A stretch of 64,000 nt of DNA from Paenibacillus baekrokdamisoli (GCF_003945345.1 NZ_AP019308.1:1550001-1614000), one strand, 5' to 3'. Shown: positions 43,618 to 53,594, counted from the stretch's first letter. A program made the numbers and translations. The notes: generated from the letters alone by a model not told the origin.

Positions 43618-45066
43618 ATGCCGGTTAAAAATGGTAAGCAATATATTGAACGGATAAATAAGCACTTGCCCGATGTCAGGATAGCAGGTGAGCAGGTGAA
43701 GGGGGCTATATCGGAGCATAAAGCTTTCAAGGGGCTTATGACGACTCAAGCTTCTATGTACGATATGCAGCAGGATGAAAGATGGAAAGCAACAATGTCT
43801 TATTCTTCACCGCTGACATGCGATCCGGTTGGACTTTCCTTCATGCAGCCAAAGACGAAGAAGGAGCTTGCTGCTAGAAGAAAGATGATGCAGACCTGGG
43901 CATACACGCATCACGGCTTTCTGGGCCGTGCCCCCGATTATATGAACACGGCGATTATGGCCTTCTCCGCAGCAGCGGGACTTCTGGAAGAGGAAACTCC
44001 CCAATATGCCTCTAATTTGAGGCGTTACTATGAATACTGCCGGGAAAATGACATCACCCTTTCCCATGTGTTTATCCAACCGAAGGCGGGCAGGCTGTCG
44101 ACCTTTTTAAAGACATTTGAAGAGCCGGTGGCGGCCCGTGTAATGGAAAAGAATAAGGACGGCATCGTTATCCGTGGAGCTTTTCTGTTAGACACACAAG
44201 GGGCAACCTCGGATGAAATTCTTGTATTCCCAGCACCCTTTCCCTCGGTAAGCACTGAGGAAAGTCCTTATACATTCGCATTCGCAGTGCCGAGCAATCT
44301 TCCCGGGGTCCGGTTCATTTGCAGAGAAAGCTTTGTCGGCGGCGAATCCGCGTATAATTATCCTCTGAGTTCTCGATTTGAGGAGATGGATACACTGGTC
44401 ATTTTCGATGACGCGCTTGTCCCATGGGACCGGGTATTCATATGTGGGAATGAAAATCTGGCGTTCCGTTTGATCAACGAAAGCCGTTTTCATACCCATG
44501 CCAGCGCACAGATAATGTGCAAAAACATTGCCAAAACGGAGTTTCTTCTGGGAACCATTGAAACGATGATCGAAGCGGCCGGACTGGACAGCCATGACCA
44601 TATGATTGAGAAGGTGACGGAAGTCATTCTCGCACTGGAAACGCTCAAGGCGCTTCAGCTTGCAGCCGAGAAGGGAGCTTCCCCCGACAGGTGGGGCAGT
44701 ATGCTTCCCAATCGGAAGCCACTTCTTGCTGCCAATGCTTATTTTCCGAAAATCTATCCTCGTATGATTGAAATCATCCAATTAATTGGTGGCAGCGGCC
44801 TGATTATGATCCCGGAAGAAAAGGATTTTGACACCGATATCAGCGGTCAATTGAACCGTTACCTGAAAGGCATAGACTTGGATGCCAAAGCAAATGTGCA
44901 GTTATCCAGATTGGCGTGGGAGCTGAGCGTCAGCGCGTTTGGCGGCAGGCAATCAGTCTACGAGCGTTTTTTCTTTGGAAATTCCACCACAGTGAACAAC
45001 CGTCTATACAATGGATACAAAGGAAGAGAAACCTTTAAGAACCGTGTCAGAGATTTTCTATCTTAA
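43618..45066 (+). CDS. hpaB: 4-hydroxyphenylacetate 3-monooxygenase, oxygenase component
   Basis: 482-aa FAD-dependent monooxygenase of the HpaB/YoaI family, with SHVFIQPKAGR and the long acyl-CoA-dehydrogenase-like C-terminal helical domain (EFLLGTIETMIEAAGLDSHDH...). It hydroxylates a phenol using reduced FAD from a separate reductase (HpaC), which is not encoded nearby. No ring-cleavage pathway genes adjoin, so it may act on a different phenolic. ATG 43618 follows AAGGAGG. Confidence 0.9.
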   Translation: MPVKNGKQYIERINKHLPDVRIAGEQVKGAISEHKAFKGLMTTQASMYDMQQDERWKATMSYSSPLTCDPVGLSFMQPKTKKELAARRKMMQTWAYTHHGFLGRAPDYMNTAIMAFSAAAGLLEEETPQYASNLRRYYEYCRENDITLSHVFIQPKAGRLSTFLKTFEEPVAARVMEKNKDGIVIRGAFLLDTQGATSDEILVFPAPFPSVSTEESPYTFAFAVPSNLPGVRFICRESFVGGESAYNYPLSSRFEEMDTLVIFDDALVPWDRVFICGNENLAFRLINESRFHTHASAQIMCKNIAKTEFLLGTIETMIEAAGLDSHDHMIEKVTEVILALETLKALQLAAEKGASPDRWGSMLPNRKPLLAANAYFPKIYPRMIEIIQLIGGSGLIMIPEEKDFDTDISGQLNRYLKGIDLDAKANVQLSRLAWELSVSAFGGRQSVYERFFFGNSTTVNNRLYNGYKGRETFKNRVRDFLS

Positions 45067-45071
45067 TCGCA

Positions 45072-45103
45072 TCGATGCTTCGGCTCTGACGCCGAAGCAT
45101 CGA
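45072..45103. terminator. hairpin after hpaB
   Basis: Perfect 13-bp stem TCGATGCTTCGGC/GCCGAAGCATCGA with a six-base loop, followed by an interrupted T-rich stretch. Confidence 0.75.
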
Positions 45104-45214
45104 GCAATTTGTTCTATTTTCTGTCATAATTCCCTTCTGAAATCGATTGGTTTATGCCTAACCATTCAAGTAAGATAATGGTATAAATAATCCATGATGA
45201 GGTGGAAATCAGGT

Positions 45215-46267
45215 ATGACGGAAACACTAATTCGCAAGCCTTTGTGGTTATGGTTTGCCGTGGTGGCGGTAATGATCTTGATGGCAGATACGACCATTGT
45301 TCGCATTTCTGCAAGCGGTTCACCAGACGATAGGCTGCTAATCTATGCGGTATTGTTCGATTTCATGCTCGTCATCCCTTTCCTCTATTGGATGCTTGTA
45401 GTACGGCGCAAAAGCAAATCCATTTCCGCAATCCTGCCCTTACCAGTGCTCGGTGCACTTACGGCATGGCTCGCTTTACCTGGTGCGCTCCGTCATATGG
45501 TATGGAGTACGGCATGGCCCGTAGAGCTACTACTCTTGACGGCAGAAGCTTTGTTCATCGGTTATGAGATCCGACTTCTTATGAGGCTTGTTCGACGATT
45601 TTGGGAAGTAAGAGCCAGCGAGCGCGATACCGGGGAAGCGCTTCGCATCACTGTGAAGGGTGGCATGGGGGACGGGATTATGGCCAGTATCCTGCTTCAT
45701 GATCTCAGCCTGATATACTACCTTTTCTTTTCCTGGAAAAGGAAGAAAATTCCGCCATCCTCAGCAGATCTTGCAGACCGGGAATACTCTTACACTAAAC
45801 AATCGAACCAAGTGATGTTCGCTGCCATTTTGACGAAAATCATCGTGTTCGAAGGCGTCTTTGTCCACCTATTTGTTCAGCAGTGGTCACATCCTGCGGC
45901 TTGGGTACTCAGTGCTGCCGATGTGTGGCTGCTGGCGCTGCTTTGGGCCGACTGCCGGGCATCTGTGCTCAATCCGGTAAGGATCAGAAAAGGTGTGTTG
46001 AATCTGCGTTACGGGCTTCGCATTCAGGCGGACATACCGATTTCTCTCATCGCCGATTCTCATAGCACCCGCGAATTCACTCTCGACGCAAAGTCGCGGA
46101 AGGGTGCAGCGCTGCCTTTATTCGCGGCCCCGAACGTCCGACTTAGGTTGAGGCAGCCGGTTCTCATTCAAGGTCTGTTATTTCTACCTAGCTGGGTGGA
46201 TACGATTTATCTGACGCTCGACGATCCAGAACCGTTTGTCCGCAGCATTCATGGAACGCTGGAATAA
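45215..46267 (+). CDS. polytopic membrane protein, 350 aa
   Basis: About seven membrane segments in the first 230 residues (for example LWLWFAVVAVMILMADTTIV and LSLIYYLFFSW), then a soluble beta-rich tail of about 110 residues (GVLNLRYGLRIQADIPISLI...). Not assigned to a family with known function; homologues in Bacillales are often left unnamed. ATG 45215 favoured by GAGGTGG upstream. Single gene with a terminator. Confidence 0.65.
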   Translation: MTETLIRKPLWLWFAVVAVMILMADTTIVRISASGSPDDRLLIYAVLFDFMLVIPFLYWMLVVRRKSKSISAILPLPVLGALTAWLALPGALRHMVWSTAWPVELLLLTAEALFIGYEIRLLMRLVRRFWEVRASERDTGEALRITVKGGMGDGIMASILLHDLSLIYYLFFSWKRKKIPPSSADLADREYSYTKQSNQVMFAAILTKIIVFEGVFVHLFVQQWSHPAAWVLSAADVWLLALLWADCRASVLNPVRIRKGVLNLRYGLRIQADIPISLIADSHSTREFTLDAKSRKGAALPLFAAPNVRLRLRQPVLIQGLLFLPSWVDTIYLTLDDPEPFVRSIHGTLE

Positions 46268-46313
46268 AACTGGGTTAAGGTTCATGGCGAAGGACAAGAA
46301 TTTTTTCGAATCA

Positions 46314-46340
46314 AGTCCGCTTAAATTGCGGGCTTTTTTT
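46314..46340 (+). terminator. terminator of the 350-aa membrane protein gene
   Basis: AGTCCGC/GCGGGCT (one G-T pair) and a seven-T run. Confidence 0.85.
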
Positions 46341-46501
46341 AGTTATCAGTTTATGTTCTTACCATTTGGCGATGACAAGAACTTAATCTGACTCCGACGA
46401 GTCCAGTAGGCGAATCTGATTTGTTTCGATGTGGCAAATCACTTGCGAACATACATTCTCACTGGTATATTTATAGAAATATATGCATGTGGAGGTTCTG
46501 T

Positions 46502-46978
46502 ATGAAGACATTATTTGACGTAGAATTACAATTTTATAAACCTGGAAATTTTGAGTCTCTTAAGTCATTTAACTTACCGGAAGAACAAGAGCAATTTACT
46601 GCATTACCAATCGAAAGCTTGGATATAACTCACGAACGGTACCCTATCATAATAGTGAGTAAAAATGAAATAGTGGGCTTTTTTGTTTTGCATTCAAGTG
46701 CAAGAGTTAAAGAGTATACTGAAAATCCGCACTCTATGTTGTTAACTGCACTTTCAATAAATCACACTCAACAAGGGAAAGGATTTGCAAAGAAAGGGAT
46801 GGAACTTTTAAAAGGCTTTGTGAATCAGGAATTTCCTGAGTGTAATGAGATCGTTTTAGCAGTAAATAATAGAAACATCCCTGCACAAAAGCTATATGAA
46901 AAGGTCGGCTATAAGGACACTTGTAGAAGAAAGATGGGGGAAATCGGAGAGCAATTGATTTTAAGCTTGTCTGTTTAA
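46502..46978 (+). CDS. GNAT family N-acetyltransferase
   Basis: 158 aa. Acetyl-CoA loop fits NHTQQGKGFAKKGMELLKGF (about 98-117), followed by VNNRNIPAQKLYEKVGYKDT, the classical C-terminal GNAT signature. ATG 46502 is set by GGAGG. AT-rich relative to neighbours. Substrate unknown. Confidence 0.85.
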   Translation: MKTLFDVELQFYKPGNFESLKSFNLPEEQEQFTALPIESLDITHERYPIIIVSKNEIVGFFVLHSSARVKEYTENPHSMLLTALSINHTQQGKGFAKKGMELLKGFVNQEFPECNEIVLAVNNRNIPAQKLYEKVGYKDTCRRKMGEIGEQLILSLSV

Positions 46979-47193
46979 TGAAGTGCTTTCCTCAGGTGCC
47001 ATGGGCGTCACCTTATATTAGTTGGAAAGCCACTTGTCCTTACGCCTAGCGGCATCATCGGACATATAAATTGTCATACAACCAAACATCAATTCAATAC
47101 TTATAAATACTTATGTACATTGAACAATTTATCTAAAATACTTTCAATTACTTAAAATATCGATTATACTCGCTTATGGAAGGAGTGAGTTAA

Positions 47194-47985
47194 ATGTACC
47201 AAGAGGAACGGTTATTGAAGATACTAACGTACTTAAATCAACACCGAACGATGAGTGTTAACGATATATGTGTGCATTTTGGGATATCAAGGGATACCGC
47301 ACGACGAGATATTGTCAGATTAGTACAAGAGGGCGTTGTAATTCGAACGCATGGGGGACTAGCCCTACCTGAACTGAAAAAGGAAATATCCTCCTATCAG
47401 GATCGTCTGATTGATGAATCGAATAGTAAGAATCAGATAGGGAAACAGGGTGCCAGGCTGATTCAAGATCAGGAGACCCTATTCTTAGATGTGTCAACGA
47501 CCGTGCAATTTGTTGCCGAACACATTTCCGCAAAAGAAATAACAGTAGTCACGCACTCGATTGATAACGTAGGGATCCTATCGAATCGAGAAGATCTTCA
47601 AATCTATGTTCTCGGCGGCTATTTACATGCTAAACATCGTTTGCTTCATGGCTCTTCTGTTATTGACAAAATTAGTGAAATGCATGCAGATAAAGCATTT
47701 ATTGGTGCAACAGCTATTCGATCCGACGGAATCTATTATCCATTTGAAGATGACGCTCGCGTAAAGAAGGAAATGGCCCGCAGGTCTGACCAGGTCATCG
47801 TTGTAGCCGATCATACGAAGTTCTCAGGCAAGTCCTCATTTAAATTAGACTTTGATTGGGTAGATATTTTAATAACAGATCAAGACATTCCAGATGAAAT
47901 AAGAGAAGTTCTCGACCAAAAAAACATTACTGTAATTGTATGTCAAGAAAATAGCCAACTTGGGGAGGAAACCAGCAATGAATAA
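47194..47985 (+). CDS. DeoR/GlpR family transcriptional regulator
   Basis: 263 aa. DeoR helix-turn-helix VNDICVHFGISRDTARRDIVRL (about 22-43, shown in parts) and the sugar-phosphate-binding domain with DVSTTVQFVA and KAFIGATAIRSDGIYY. Stop codon overlaps the ATG of nagA (47978-47985), so the two are translationally coupled. It probably senses an amino-sugar phosphate and controls nagA, a role more often held by a GntR-type NagR in Firmicutes. Confidence 0.87.
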   Translation: MYQEERLLKILTYLNQHRTMSVNDICVHFGISRDTARRDIVRLVQEGVVIRTHGGLALPELKKEISSYQDRLIDESNSKNQIGKQGARLIQDQETLFLDVSTTVQFVAEHISAKEITVVTHSIDNVGILSNREDLQIYVLGGYLHAKHRLLHGSSVIDKISEMHADKAFIGATAIRSDGIYYPFEDDARVKKEMARRSDQVIVVADHTKFSGKSSFKLDFDWVDILITDQDIPDEIREVLDQKNITVIVCQENSQLGEETSNE

Positions 47986-49144
47986 AACAATTTTGCATCA
48001 TGTACAAGTAATGCTGCAAGACAGGATTGTCCCATCAGCGACTGTGTGGATTTCTGAAGGGAAGATTGAGAAGATAGACACAGGAGATCATCCTGTTCTG
48101 AATGATGGGTACAAGTTGGTTGATGGAAGCGGGCATTTGCTAGTACCTGGAATGATTGATGTTCATATCCACGGTGCCAATGGTTTTAATATGATGGATG
48201 GCACGGAAGGGAGTATTCAAGAAGTTTCACGCGCTTGTGCTTTAACAGGATGTACGTCATTCCTGGCTACTTCTGTGAGTTCGACGATTGAGGATCTTCT
48301 GGAAATGATCCGCAGTGTTAAGCGTGTTATCGGGCACGAAGTAGGGGCCAAAATTGCGGGCATTCACTTAGAAGGACCCTATCTAAATCCGAAGCGCAAA
48401 GGGATGCAAAATGAAAAGTACCTGCGGCATCCAGAACTGAATGAAATGAAGGCAATCTTTCAAGAAGCGGGTTCGCTAATAAAGATGGTTACACTCGCTC
48501 CGGAATTGCCTGGGGGAATGGATTTAATTTCTTTTTTGAAAGAACAAGAGGTTGTTATCGCGGTTGCTCACTCTGATGCCACTTACGAGGAAGCGAAGGA
48601 AGCCTTCGCAGCTGGTGCGAGTCATGTTACGCATTGTTTTAATGGCATGCGTCCGATTCATCATAGGGATCCGGGTCTGATCGTAGCCGCTTTTGAAGAA
48701 AATCATGTTAGTCTTCAAGCCATTGTGGATAATGTGCATCTACATCCTGCCATTATACGATTGATGCATCGTTTAAAAGGACCTGAAGGCATGGTGTTAA
48801 TTACGGATGCTTTACAAGCAATGGGGATGGGTGATGGGAGTTATGTGTTTGGTGGTCATCATGTCACAGTAATAGATGGTATTGCACGGCTCAAGGACGG
48901 GACATTAGCATCCAGTACAGTTACGATGAATGAAGCTTTACGCTTAACAGTCGACACAGGTATATCGTTGATAGATGCCGTGCGCATGGCTGCGACGACA
49001 CCTGCAAATATTCTTAAGCTTGACCATATTGGAACTATCGCAGCTGGACTCGATGCAGATCTAGTGTTGTTAGATGAAAAATTTCAAGTCCAATGGACCA
49101 TGATTGAGGGTCGAATTCTGTTAGCTCCTGATGATGAAAAATGA
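47978..49144 (+). CDS. nagA: N-acetylglucosamine-6-phosphate deacetylase
   Basis: 388 aa. Amidohydrolase-fold enzyme: HIHG metal motif near residue 62, HLEGPYLNPKRKGMQ, HSDATYEEA, HCFNGM and the catalytic Asp in ITDALQAMG. It removes acetate from GlcNAc-6-P during amino-sugar or cell-wall recycling. ATG 47978 lies eight bases after GGGGAGG, inside the end of the regulator gene. No nagB or PTS gene follows. Confidence 0.9.
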   Translation: MNKTILHHVQVMLQDRIVPSATVWISEGKIEKIDTGDHPVLNDGYKLVDGSGHLLVPGMIDVHIHGANGFNMMDGTEGSIQEVSRACALTGCTSFLATSVSSTIEDLLEMIRSVKRVIGHEVGAKIAGIHLEGPYLNPKRKGMQNEKYLRHPELNEMKAIFQEAGSLIKMVTLAPELPGGMDLISFLKEQEVVIAVAHSDATYEEAKEAFAAGASHVTHCFNGMRPIHHRDPGLIVAAFEENHVSLQAIVDNVHLHPAIIRLMHRLKGPEGMVLITDALQAMGMGDGSYVFGGHHVTVIDGIARLKDGTLASSTVTMNEALRLTVDTGISLIDAVRMAATTPANILKLDHIGTIAAGLDADLVLLDEKFQVQWTMIEGRILLAPDDEK

Positions 49145-49147
49145 TGA

Positions 49148-50020
49148 TCAGAGAGTGGACCAGTGCGCTGGGCGAGTGAGTGACGGCGGCAACTTTGTGT
49201 TGACATCGCCCTTCGCCGCATTGAGCTGGGCCTGAGTGAGAAAGATACTCTCGGTGAGGTCGGCTCCTCTGAGGTCAGCGTCTCGAAAGTCAGCCCCGAT
49301 GAGGTCAGCCACTCTCAGGTTAGCTCCTCTGAGATCAGCGGCAATAAGGTAGGCCCCTCTCAAGTTGGCGGCTCTAAGATCAGCTCCTCTGAGGTTGGCC
49401 CCAACTAGGTCGGCTCCTCGGCCGTAGGTCTTCTGACGCCCACGATGGTTCTTTTGTTGGCGACTTGCTTCCGCTCGCACGAGTTCGCTGGTCCGTAGGA
49501 GCAAAGCGTTGACATCTGCTCGGTGTGCTGCCACGTCCAGTTCCATGAGAGAGTCAGGACTGAGGAGAGTGAGGCGTTCCGTCTCGTCGAGCGCGGATCT
49601 GAGCGCATCGTGAATCGATTGGGCCGGCTGTAAAGCCAGCGCTTCAGTCAGATAAAAGAGCAGCTCATGGAGATGCCACATGATCGGAAATACCTCGAAC
49701 ATTTGCTTCGCGGATCCTGGGGCTTGCCGCCAGTCATGCCCGCCGAAGGTGACTTGGGAAACCTTTTGCCCCGCGCCGAAGCAGTCATATACGGTGCAAC
49801 CTCGAAAGCCCTGCTGCCTGAGGCTTGTGTGAATGCCGCAGCGAAAGTCAGATTGCAGGTTGTGGCAGGGCTGGCCGGCGTCTTTATCGATCGCGAAGTC
49901 TGCCGAAGCAGCGAAGGGCAGTGAAGCACAGCACAAGCCGAAGCAGTTCTCGCAATCACCTCGCAGACTGAGGCTGCTTTTATCGGGGATTGGTCCTGAA
50001 TATTCGTGATTCTCAGACAA
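49148..50020 (-). CDS. YkgJ-like Cys-cluster plus pentapeptide-repeat fusion protein
   Basis: 290 aa. The N-terminal about 80 residues carry a cysteine cluster ([11 protein letters not shown], then [18 protein letters not shown]) like YkgJ-type metal-chelating domains. A helical middle follows. The C-terminus has about ten pentapeptide repeats of the A(D/N)LxG type (residues about 205-265), which fold as a right-handed beta helix. TTG 50020 chosen because GGAGG lies seven bases upstream (on this strand). Clearly more GC-rich than its neighbours, suggesting recent arrival. Function unknown. Confidence 0.8.
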   Translation of the reverse strand: MSENHEYSGPIPDKSSLSLRGDCENCFGLCCASLPFAASADFAIDKDAGQPCHNLQSDFRCGIHTSLRQQGFRGCTVYDCFGAGQKVSQVTFGGHDWRQAPGSAKQMFEVFPIMWHLHELLFYLTEALALQPAQSIHDALRSALDETERLTLLSPDSLMELDVAAHRADVNALLLRTSELVRAEASRQQKNHRGRQKTYGRGADLVGANLRGADLRAANLRGAYLIAADLRGANLRVADLIGADFRDADLRGADLTESIFLTQAQLNAAKGDVNTKLPPSLTRPAHWSTL

Positions 50021-50097
50021 TGCGTAGCCTCCATCCATAAAAAATGAATTTTTCTTCAATTCTACTATATTATTACTGAATATTTTTCCCGTCAATC

Positions 50098-50133
50098 CTT
50101 CCCGCAACTGTTTGTTGTTCTTCCCGCAACTGT
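50098..50133. repeat. 14-bp direct repeat pair
   Basis: CTTCCCGCAACTGT occurs at 50098-50111 and again at 50120-50133, 22 bases apart, upstream of the pentapeptide-repeat gene (minus strand). Could be a regulatory pair or a chance duplication. Confidence 0.45.
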
Positions 50134-50140
50134 GCCGAGA

Positions 50141-50175
50141 AACCAATCCCGTGAGAACGGTGATTGGTTTTTTAT
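50141..50175 (+). terminator. intergenic terminator-like hairpin
   Basis: AACCAATC/GATTGGTT with a 13-base loop and TTTTATT, in the gap 50021-50334 that holds no other gene. Confidence 0.6.
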
Positions 50176-50334
50176 TGGGATGGATAAACTAAAATGATTC
50201 ATTCGAAATGTAAGCAGAATGGAGGAACATTCGGAGTGTAACGTCGGCATTCGATACGGAAATCAGCAAAAATGCATAAATAAAATCATGAAGTAAAAAA
50301 TAAAGAACACTGCTAAGAGGAGGGATTTCGTCTA

Positions 50335-50562
50335 ATGTCGATGTATACTGCATTGCTTCTATTGGCTGGGGCCGTATGCGTTTTTTCACTAATAAGCTCA
50401 ATTTATTATGTACGCAAGCAAGAAGGTAAGGAGTTGGACAAAAACATCAGTATGTCTACAGTAAGGCATCCAGTTAAAGGGAACCCAGCTATAGTCGCAT
50501 ACTGGATGTTTCCCATCGTTGTAGTTCTTGGCGCGATTCTATTGGCGTTTTTTATGAGATAA
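50335..50562 (+). CDS. small membrane protein, 75 aa
   Basis: Two hydrophobic segments (about 4-24 and 54-74) separated by a charged loop (KQEGKELDKNIS). ATG 50335 behind GAGGAGG. Not recognised. The next gene begins 21 bases later, so they form a pair. Confidence 0.6.
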   Translation: MSMYTALLLLAGAVCVFSLISSIYYVRKQEGKELDKNISMSTVRHPVKGNPAIVAYWMFPIVVVLGAILLAFFMR

Positions 50563-50583
50563 GCAGTGAAGGAGATAGTGGCC

Positions 50584-50907
50584 ATGGATAAAAGAAGGTA
50601 CTATGTCTCAGTTCAAGCCAGATCTGTCATGCATAATCAGGGCGATGCGGCTTATGAGTTGGAGATTAATGCCACAACAGAAGAGGTGGAGAAATTGATG
50701 GAGTTGTTCAACGAATGGGAAGAATTCGATGAACAAACATTTTTCCGAGCGCAGATACCAACAATTCCATATCACCACGACAGTGAAAACGATGGATATG
50801 ACTACTTCTTAAAAGATATTTATAAAGCGATTTATCAAATGGGCACGGACGAAACCAAAAGTCATATTTCCTCGATGAATTTACAAATGGGCTCTGTACA
50901 TGAATGA
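50584..50907 (+). CDS. conserved hypothetical cytosolic protein, 107 aa
   Basis: Acidic protein (MDKRRYYVSVQARSVMHNQG at the start). Similar short proteins are widespread in Bacillales but have no known function to my knowledge. ATG 50584 follows GAAGGAGAT. Terminator hairpin immediately downstream. Confidence 0.65.
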   Translation: MDKRRYYVSVQARSVMHNQGDAAYELEINATTEEVEKLMELFNEWEEFDEQTFFRAQIPTIPYHHDSENDGYDYFLKDIYKAIYQMGTDETKSHISSMNLQMGSVHE

Positions 50908-50918
50908 TAATAACTAGC

Positions 50919-50962
50919 TGAAGCAGACAACCGGAGAGAAGTCCGCCTAGTTGTCTGCTTCA
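50919..50962. terminator. bidirectional terminator
   Basis: TGAAGCAGACAAC pairs with GTTGTCTGCTTCA between convergent genes. Confidence 0.8.
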
Positions 50963-50979
50963 ATTCGTTAATTGATGGA

Positions 50980-51450
50980 TCATTTAGTTCGAGTCAATGT
51001 TAGCAAATAATTGTATTTGCTTGCATGTTTCATTTCATCCAAAATAATCCCCATTACAGTATCCCGATATATCCCCGCTGGAAGTCCGAACCATATTTTG
51101 CGGTATTTCTCAACTGCAGATAGTTCACCTTGAAGAGCCCGCTGTAATCCTATGTCATAGGACTCTACCCGCTGATATTGTTCATTGCTAATCCCCATGA
51201 TTTCCTGGCCTGTAATTTCTCGGTAAATTCCTCGAAACATCTGATTATGACCACGTTCATCATCACGTATAGAAGCAATTATTGCAGCTTGCTCGGAGTT
51301 GGGGGCAAGCTTGATGAGTTCATCATAGAACAATTCGTCATTGCGTTCTCCTTGAACGGCTTCTTTTATTAAATCTAATGCTTGCTGGTAGGATACTGCC
51401 CAAACGGGTTGAAAGGCGGCTCTATTCCAATATGTGTTAACCCAATTCAT
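50980..51450 (-). CDS. ferritin-like diiron protein
   Basis: 156 aa, four-helix bundle. Metal-ligand motifs fit GERNDELFYDEL, DDERGHNQMFR (E-x-x-H), GELSAVEKYRK and LDEMKHASKYN (E-x-x-H). Similar to rubrerythrin-like YhjR-type proteins of Bacillus, without the rubredoxin domain. Role in peroxide or iron handling is possible. Confidence 0.78.
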   Translation of the reverse strand: MNWVNTYWNRAAFQPVWAVSYQQALDLIKEAVQGERNDELFYDELIKLAPNSEQAAIIASIRDDERGHNQMFRGIYREITGQEIMGISNEQYQRVESYDIGLQRALQGELSAVEKYRKIWFGLPAGIYRDTVMGIILDEMKHASKYNYLLTLTRTK

Positions 51451-51633
51451 CTAACAAAACCTCCCTATGCTGTTGTTTCGTCTGAATTAGAATATGTGCA
51501 CATGACCATTTTGCTATCAAGTGTCCCGAAATATAGGCACTTCATGTATCTCTTATTGGGATATCCGGTTCTCATCTGACGTTAATGAGTCAAGCTTATA
51601 ATAAGTATATAACTACACCAGAGGTTGATACTA

Positions 51634-52320
51634 TTGAAAATATTAATCGTTGAAGACGACCTTCCGCTGCTTGAAGCGATCAAGGAAATATTCGAAAATG
51701 AGTCATTTGACACGACAGGGGCTTCGACTGGAGATGAAGGGTACTTCTTAGCGGAACAAGGAAGCTACGACCTTATTCTCCTTGATGTGATGCTGCCTGG
51801 AATGAACGGTCTGGACATCGTAAAGCATTTGCGGACCCATCAAGTTTCAACGCCGATTATAATGCTGACTGCAAAAGACAGCGTCGAGGATTGCGTGAGG
51901 GGGCTGGATGCGGGTGCAGACGATTATGTGACGAAACCTTTTGCTGTTACCGTACTGCTTGCTAGAGCAAGAGCCGTATTAAGAAGACGCGGTACTGTTG
52001 ATCTAGATGGCGAACTGTCTTGCGGGCAAATTCATCTGGTGTCTAACATGAGGGATGCTTACGTCGGCGAAGAACATTTGAGATTAACTCCTAAGGAATA
52101 TGAGCTGTTGGAATTTTTCCTATGCAACAAAGACCAAATTCTATCTAGAGATCAAATCTTCGAACGGATATGGGGATTTGATTCGGATTCTGCTTCAACT
52201 GCGGTTGATGTATACATTCACCATCTGCGCAAGAAGCTTGCGCCGTATGGAGGAGACCTCTACTTAAAGACAATTCGTGGGGTAGGCTATTTATTTAAAG
52301 GAGATCCCAATGTTCAGTAA
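51634..52320 (+). CDS. OmpR family response regulator
   Basis: 228 aa. Receiver domain with the phosphoacceptor Asp in LILLDVMLPGMNGLD (about 51) and K in DDYVTKPFAV (about 103); C-terminal winged helix (LRLTPKEYELLEFF, VDVYIHHLRKKL, TIRGVGYLF). TTG 51634 is chosen because AGAGGT lies upstream and the protein then begins MKILIVEDD. Overlaps the kinase gene by 11 bases, so the two are coupled. Confidence 0.92.
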   Translation: MKILIVEDDLPLLEAIKEIFENESFDTTGASTGDEGYFLAEQGSYDLILLDVMLPGMNGLDIVKHLRTHQVSTPIIMLTAKDSVEDCVRGLDAGADDYVTKPFAVTVLLARARAVLRRRGTVDLDGELSCGQIHLVSNMRDAYVGEEHLRLTPKEYELLEFFLCNKDQILSRDQIFERIWGFDSDSASTAVDVYIHHLRKKLAPYGGDLYLKTIRGVGYLFKGDPNVQ

Positions 52321-53566
52321 AACCCGGACTCAATTGGTGTTGTTAAATTCCGTAGTACTTGTGTTGATTTTGCTAATATCCGGAATCACCTTGTATTCTC
52401 ATTTAAGCTACCGGCTATACCATCAAGCTGATGAGGCTGTTGTGAATATTTCAAGAACCATGCTGACAAAATCTATTGATCAAATGCTTCGAGTCGATCA
52501 TCCGGAGCCAGACCCCGACCGGAGAACCTCCTACTTTTTCTGGGATGAGCAAGGGAATTTAATTAATCAATATCCGAAACAGTCGTTCTCTCTGAATGAC
52601 GCTTCGCGATTCAAGAATATTATCACCGATGGCTCTTTGCTGAATGTGTCTGCAGGCGGGCGAGAATATCGGGTGTTGGGGTTCCGTAACCCGATGCACG
52701 AGACGGATGATTCATCGTCTTTACCCCATGTTTCTTATGTTGTCGTCGTTAGAAGCCTGGATGCTGAGAATAAAATGCTTCAGACGCTTCGCACGGATCT
52801 CATATTGGGCAGCGCAGCGGGTGCGCTTGTCTCCATTCTTGCAGGCTTCTACTTAGCAGGCCGTTCCCTTTTGCCGATTCGCAGGTCATGGAACAAACAA
52901 CAGCAATTCGTTGCGGACGCTTCCCATGAACTGCGTACACCGACATCCGTTATTTTGACCCGTGCCGAGCTTTTGTTTCGGCATCCGCAGCATACGATTG
53001 AACAGGAAAGCCAGAACATAGCTGTCATCTTGAAGGAAAGCAAGCGAATGGGGAAGCTGGTCAATGATTTACTGACTCTGGCCCGAACCAATTCCAATCA
53101 GCTTCAAATTAATGCTGTTCCGATACCGCTGCACCCTGTTCTTGCAGAGATTACCGAGGAATTCCAACTGCTAGCGGAAACCAAAGCCATTCACATTCAT
53201 TCGCATTTCCAGCCTTCTTTGATATGGGGGGACGAAAGCCGCCTTCGGCAATTGTTTATCATTTTATTGGATAATGCTCTAAAGTTTACCCCACCTCATG
53301 GCTCCATTGAATTTACTTGTAGGAATTTATCGCATTCCATTCAGATAATTGTGAAAGACAGCGGCTGCGGTATTGCTGAAGTCGATCTTCCTCATATTTT
53401 TGAGCGATTCTATAAAGGAGATAAGACCCGTTCCCGCACAGAAGGCGGAACAGGTCTGGGACTTTCTATCGCTCAATGGATTGTGCAGGAGCACAAGGGC
53501 AGCATTCGCGTCACATCCCAAGTTTCCATTGGAACCGAATTTCAGATTATTTTTCCAAGGAAATAA
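52310..53566 (+). CDS. sensor histidine kinase
   Basis: 418 aa. Two membrane segments (about 10-30 and 165-186) flank an extracellular sensor of about 130 residues. HisKA motif VADASHELRTPTSVIL (about 203-218), ATPase domain with DNALKFTPPHGS, DSGCGI and GGTGLGLSIAQW. Partner of the overlapping OmpR-type regulator. The flavin module starts 100 bases downstream, so this pair probably controls it. Confidence 0.92.
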   Translation: MFSKTRTQLVLLNSVVLVLILLISGITLYSHLSYRLYHQADEAVVNISRTMLTKSIDQMLRVDHPEPDPDRRTSYFFWDEQGNLINQYPKQSFSLNDASRFKNIITDGSLLNVSAGGREYRVLGFRNPMHETDDSSSLPHVSYVVVVRSLDAENKMLQTLRTDLILGSAAGALVSILAGFYLAGRSLLPIRRSWNKQQQFVADASHELRTPTSVILTRAELLFRHPQHTIEQESQNIAVILKESKRMGKLVNDLLTLARTNSNQLQINAVPIPLHPVLAEITEEFQLLAETKAIHIHSHFQPSLIWGDESRLRQLFIILLDNALKFTPPHGSIEFTCRNLSHSIQIIVKDSGCGIAEVDLPHIFERFYKGDKTRSRTEGGTGLGLSIAQWIVQEHKGSIRVTSQVSIGTEFQIIFPRK

Positions 53567-53594
53567 ATATTAGATACTCAAATACATGCAGGCA

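Noticed and set aside
47000..47193. Possible amino-sugar riboswitch or ribozyme before the DeoR-nagA pair
   Set aside because: The region is AT-rich without the conserved core of glmS or any riboswitch I recognise.
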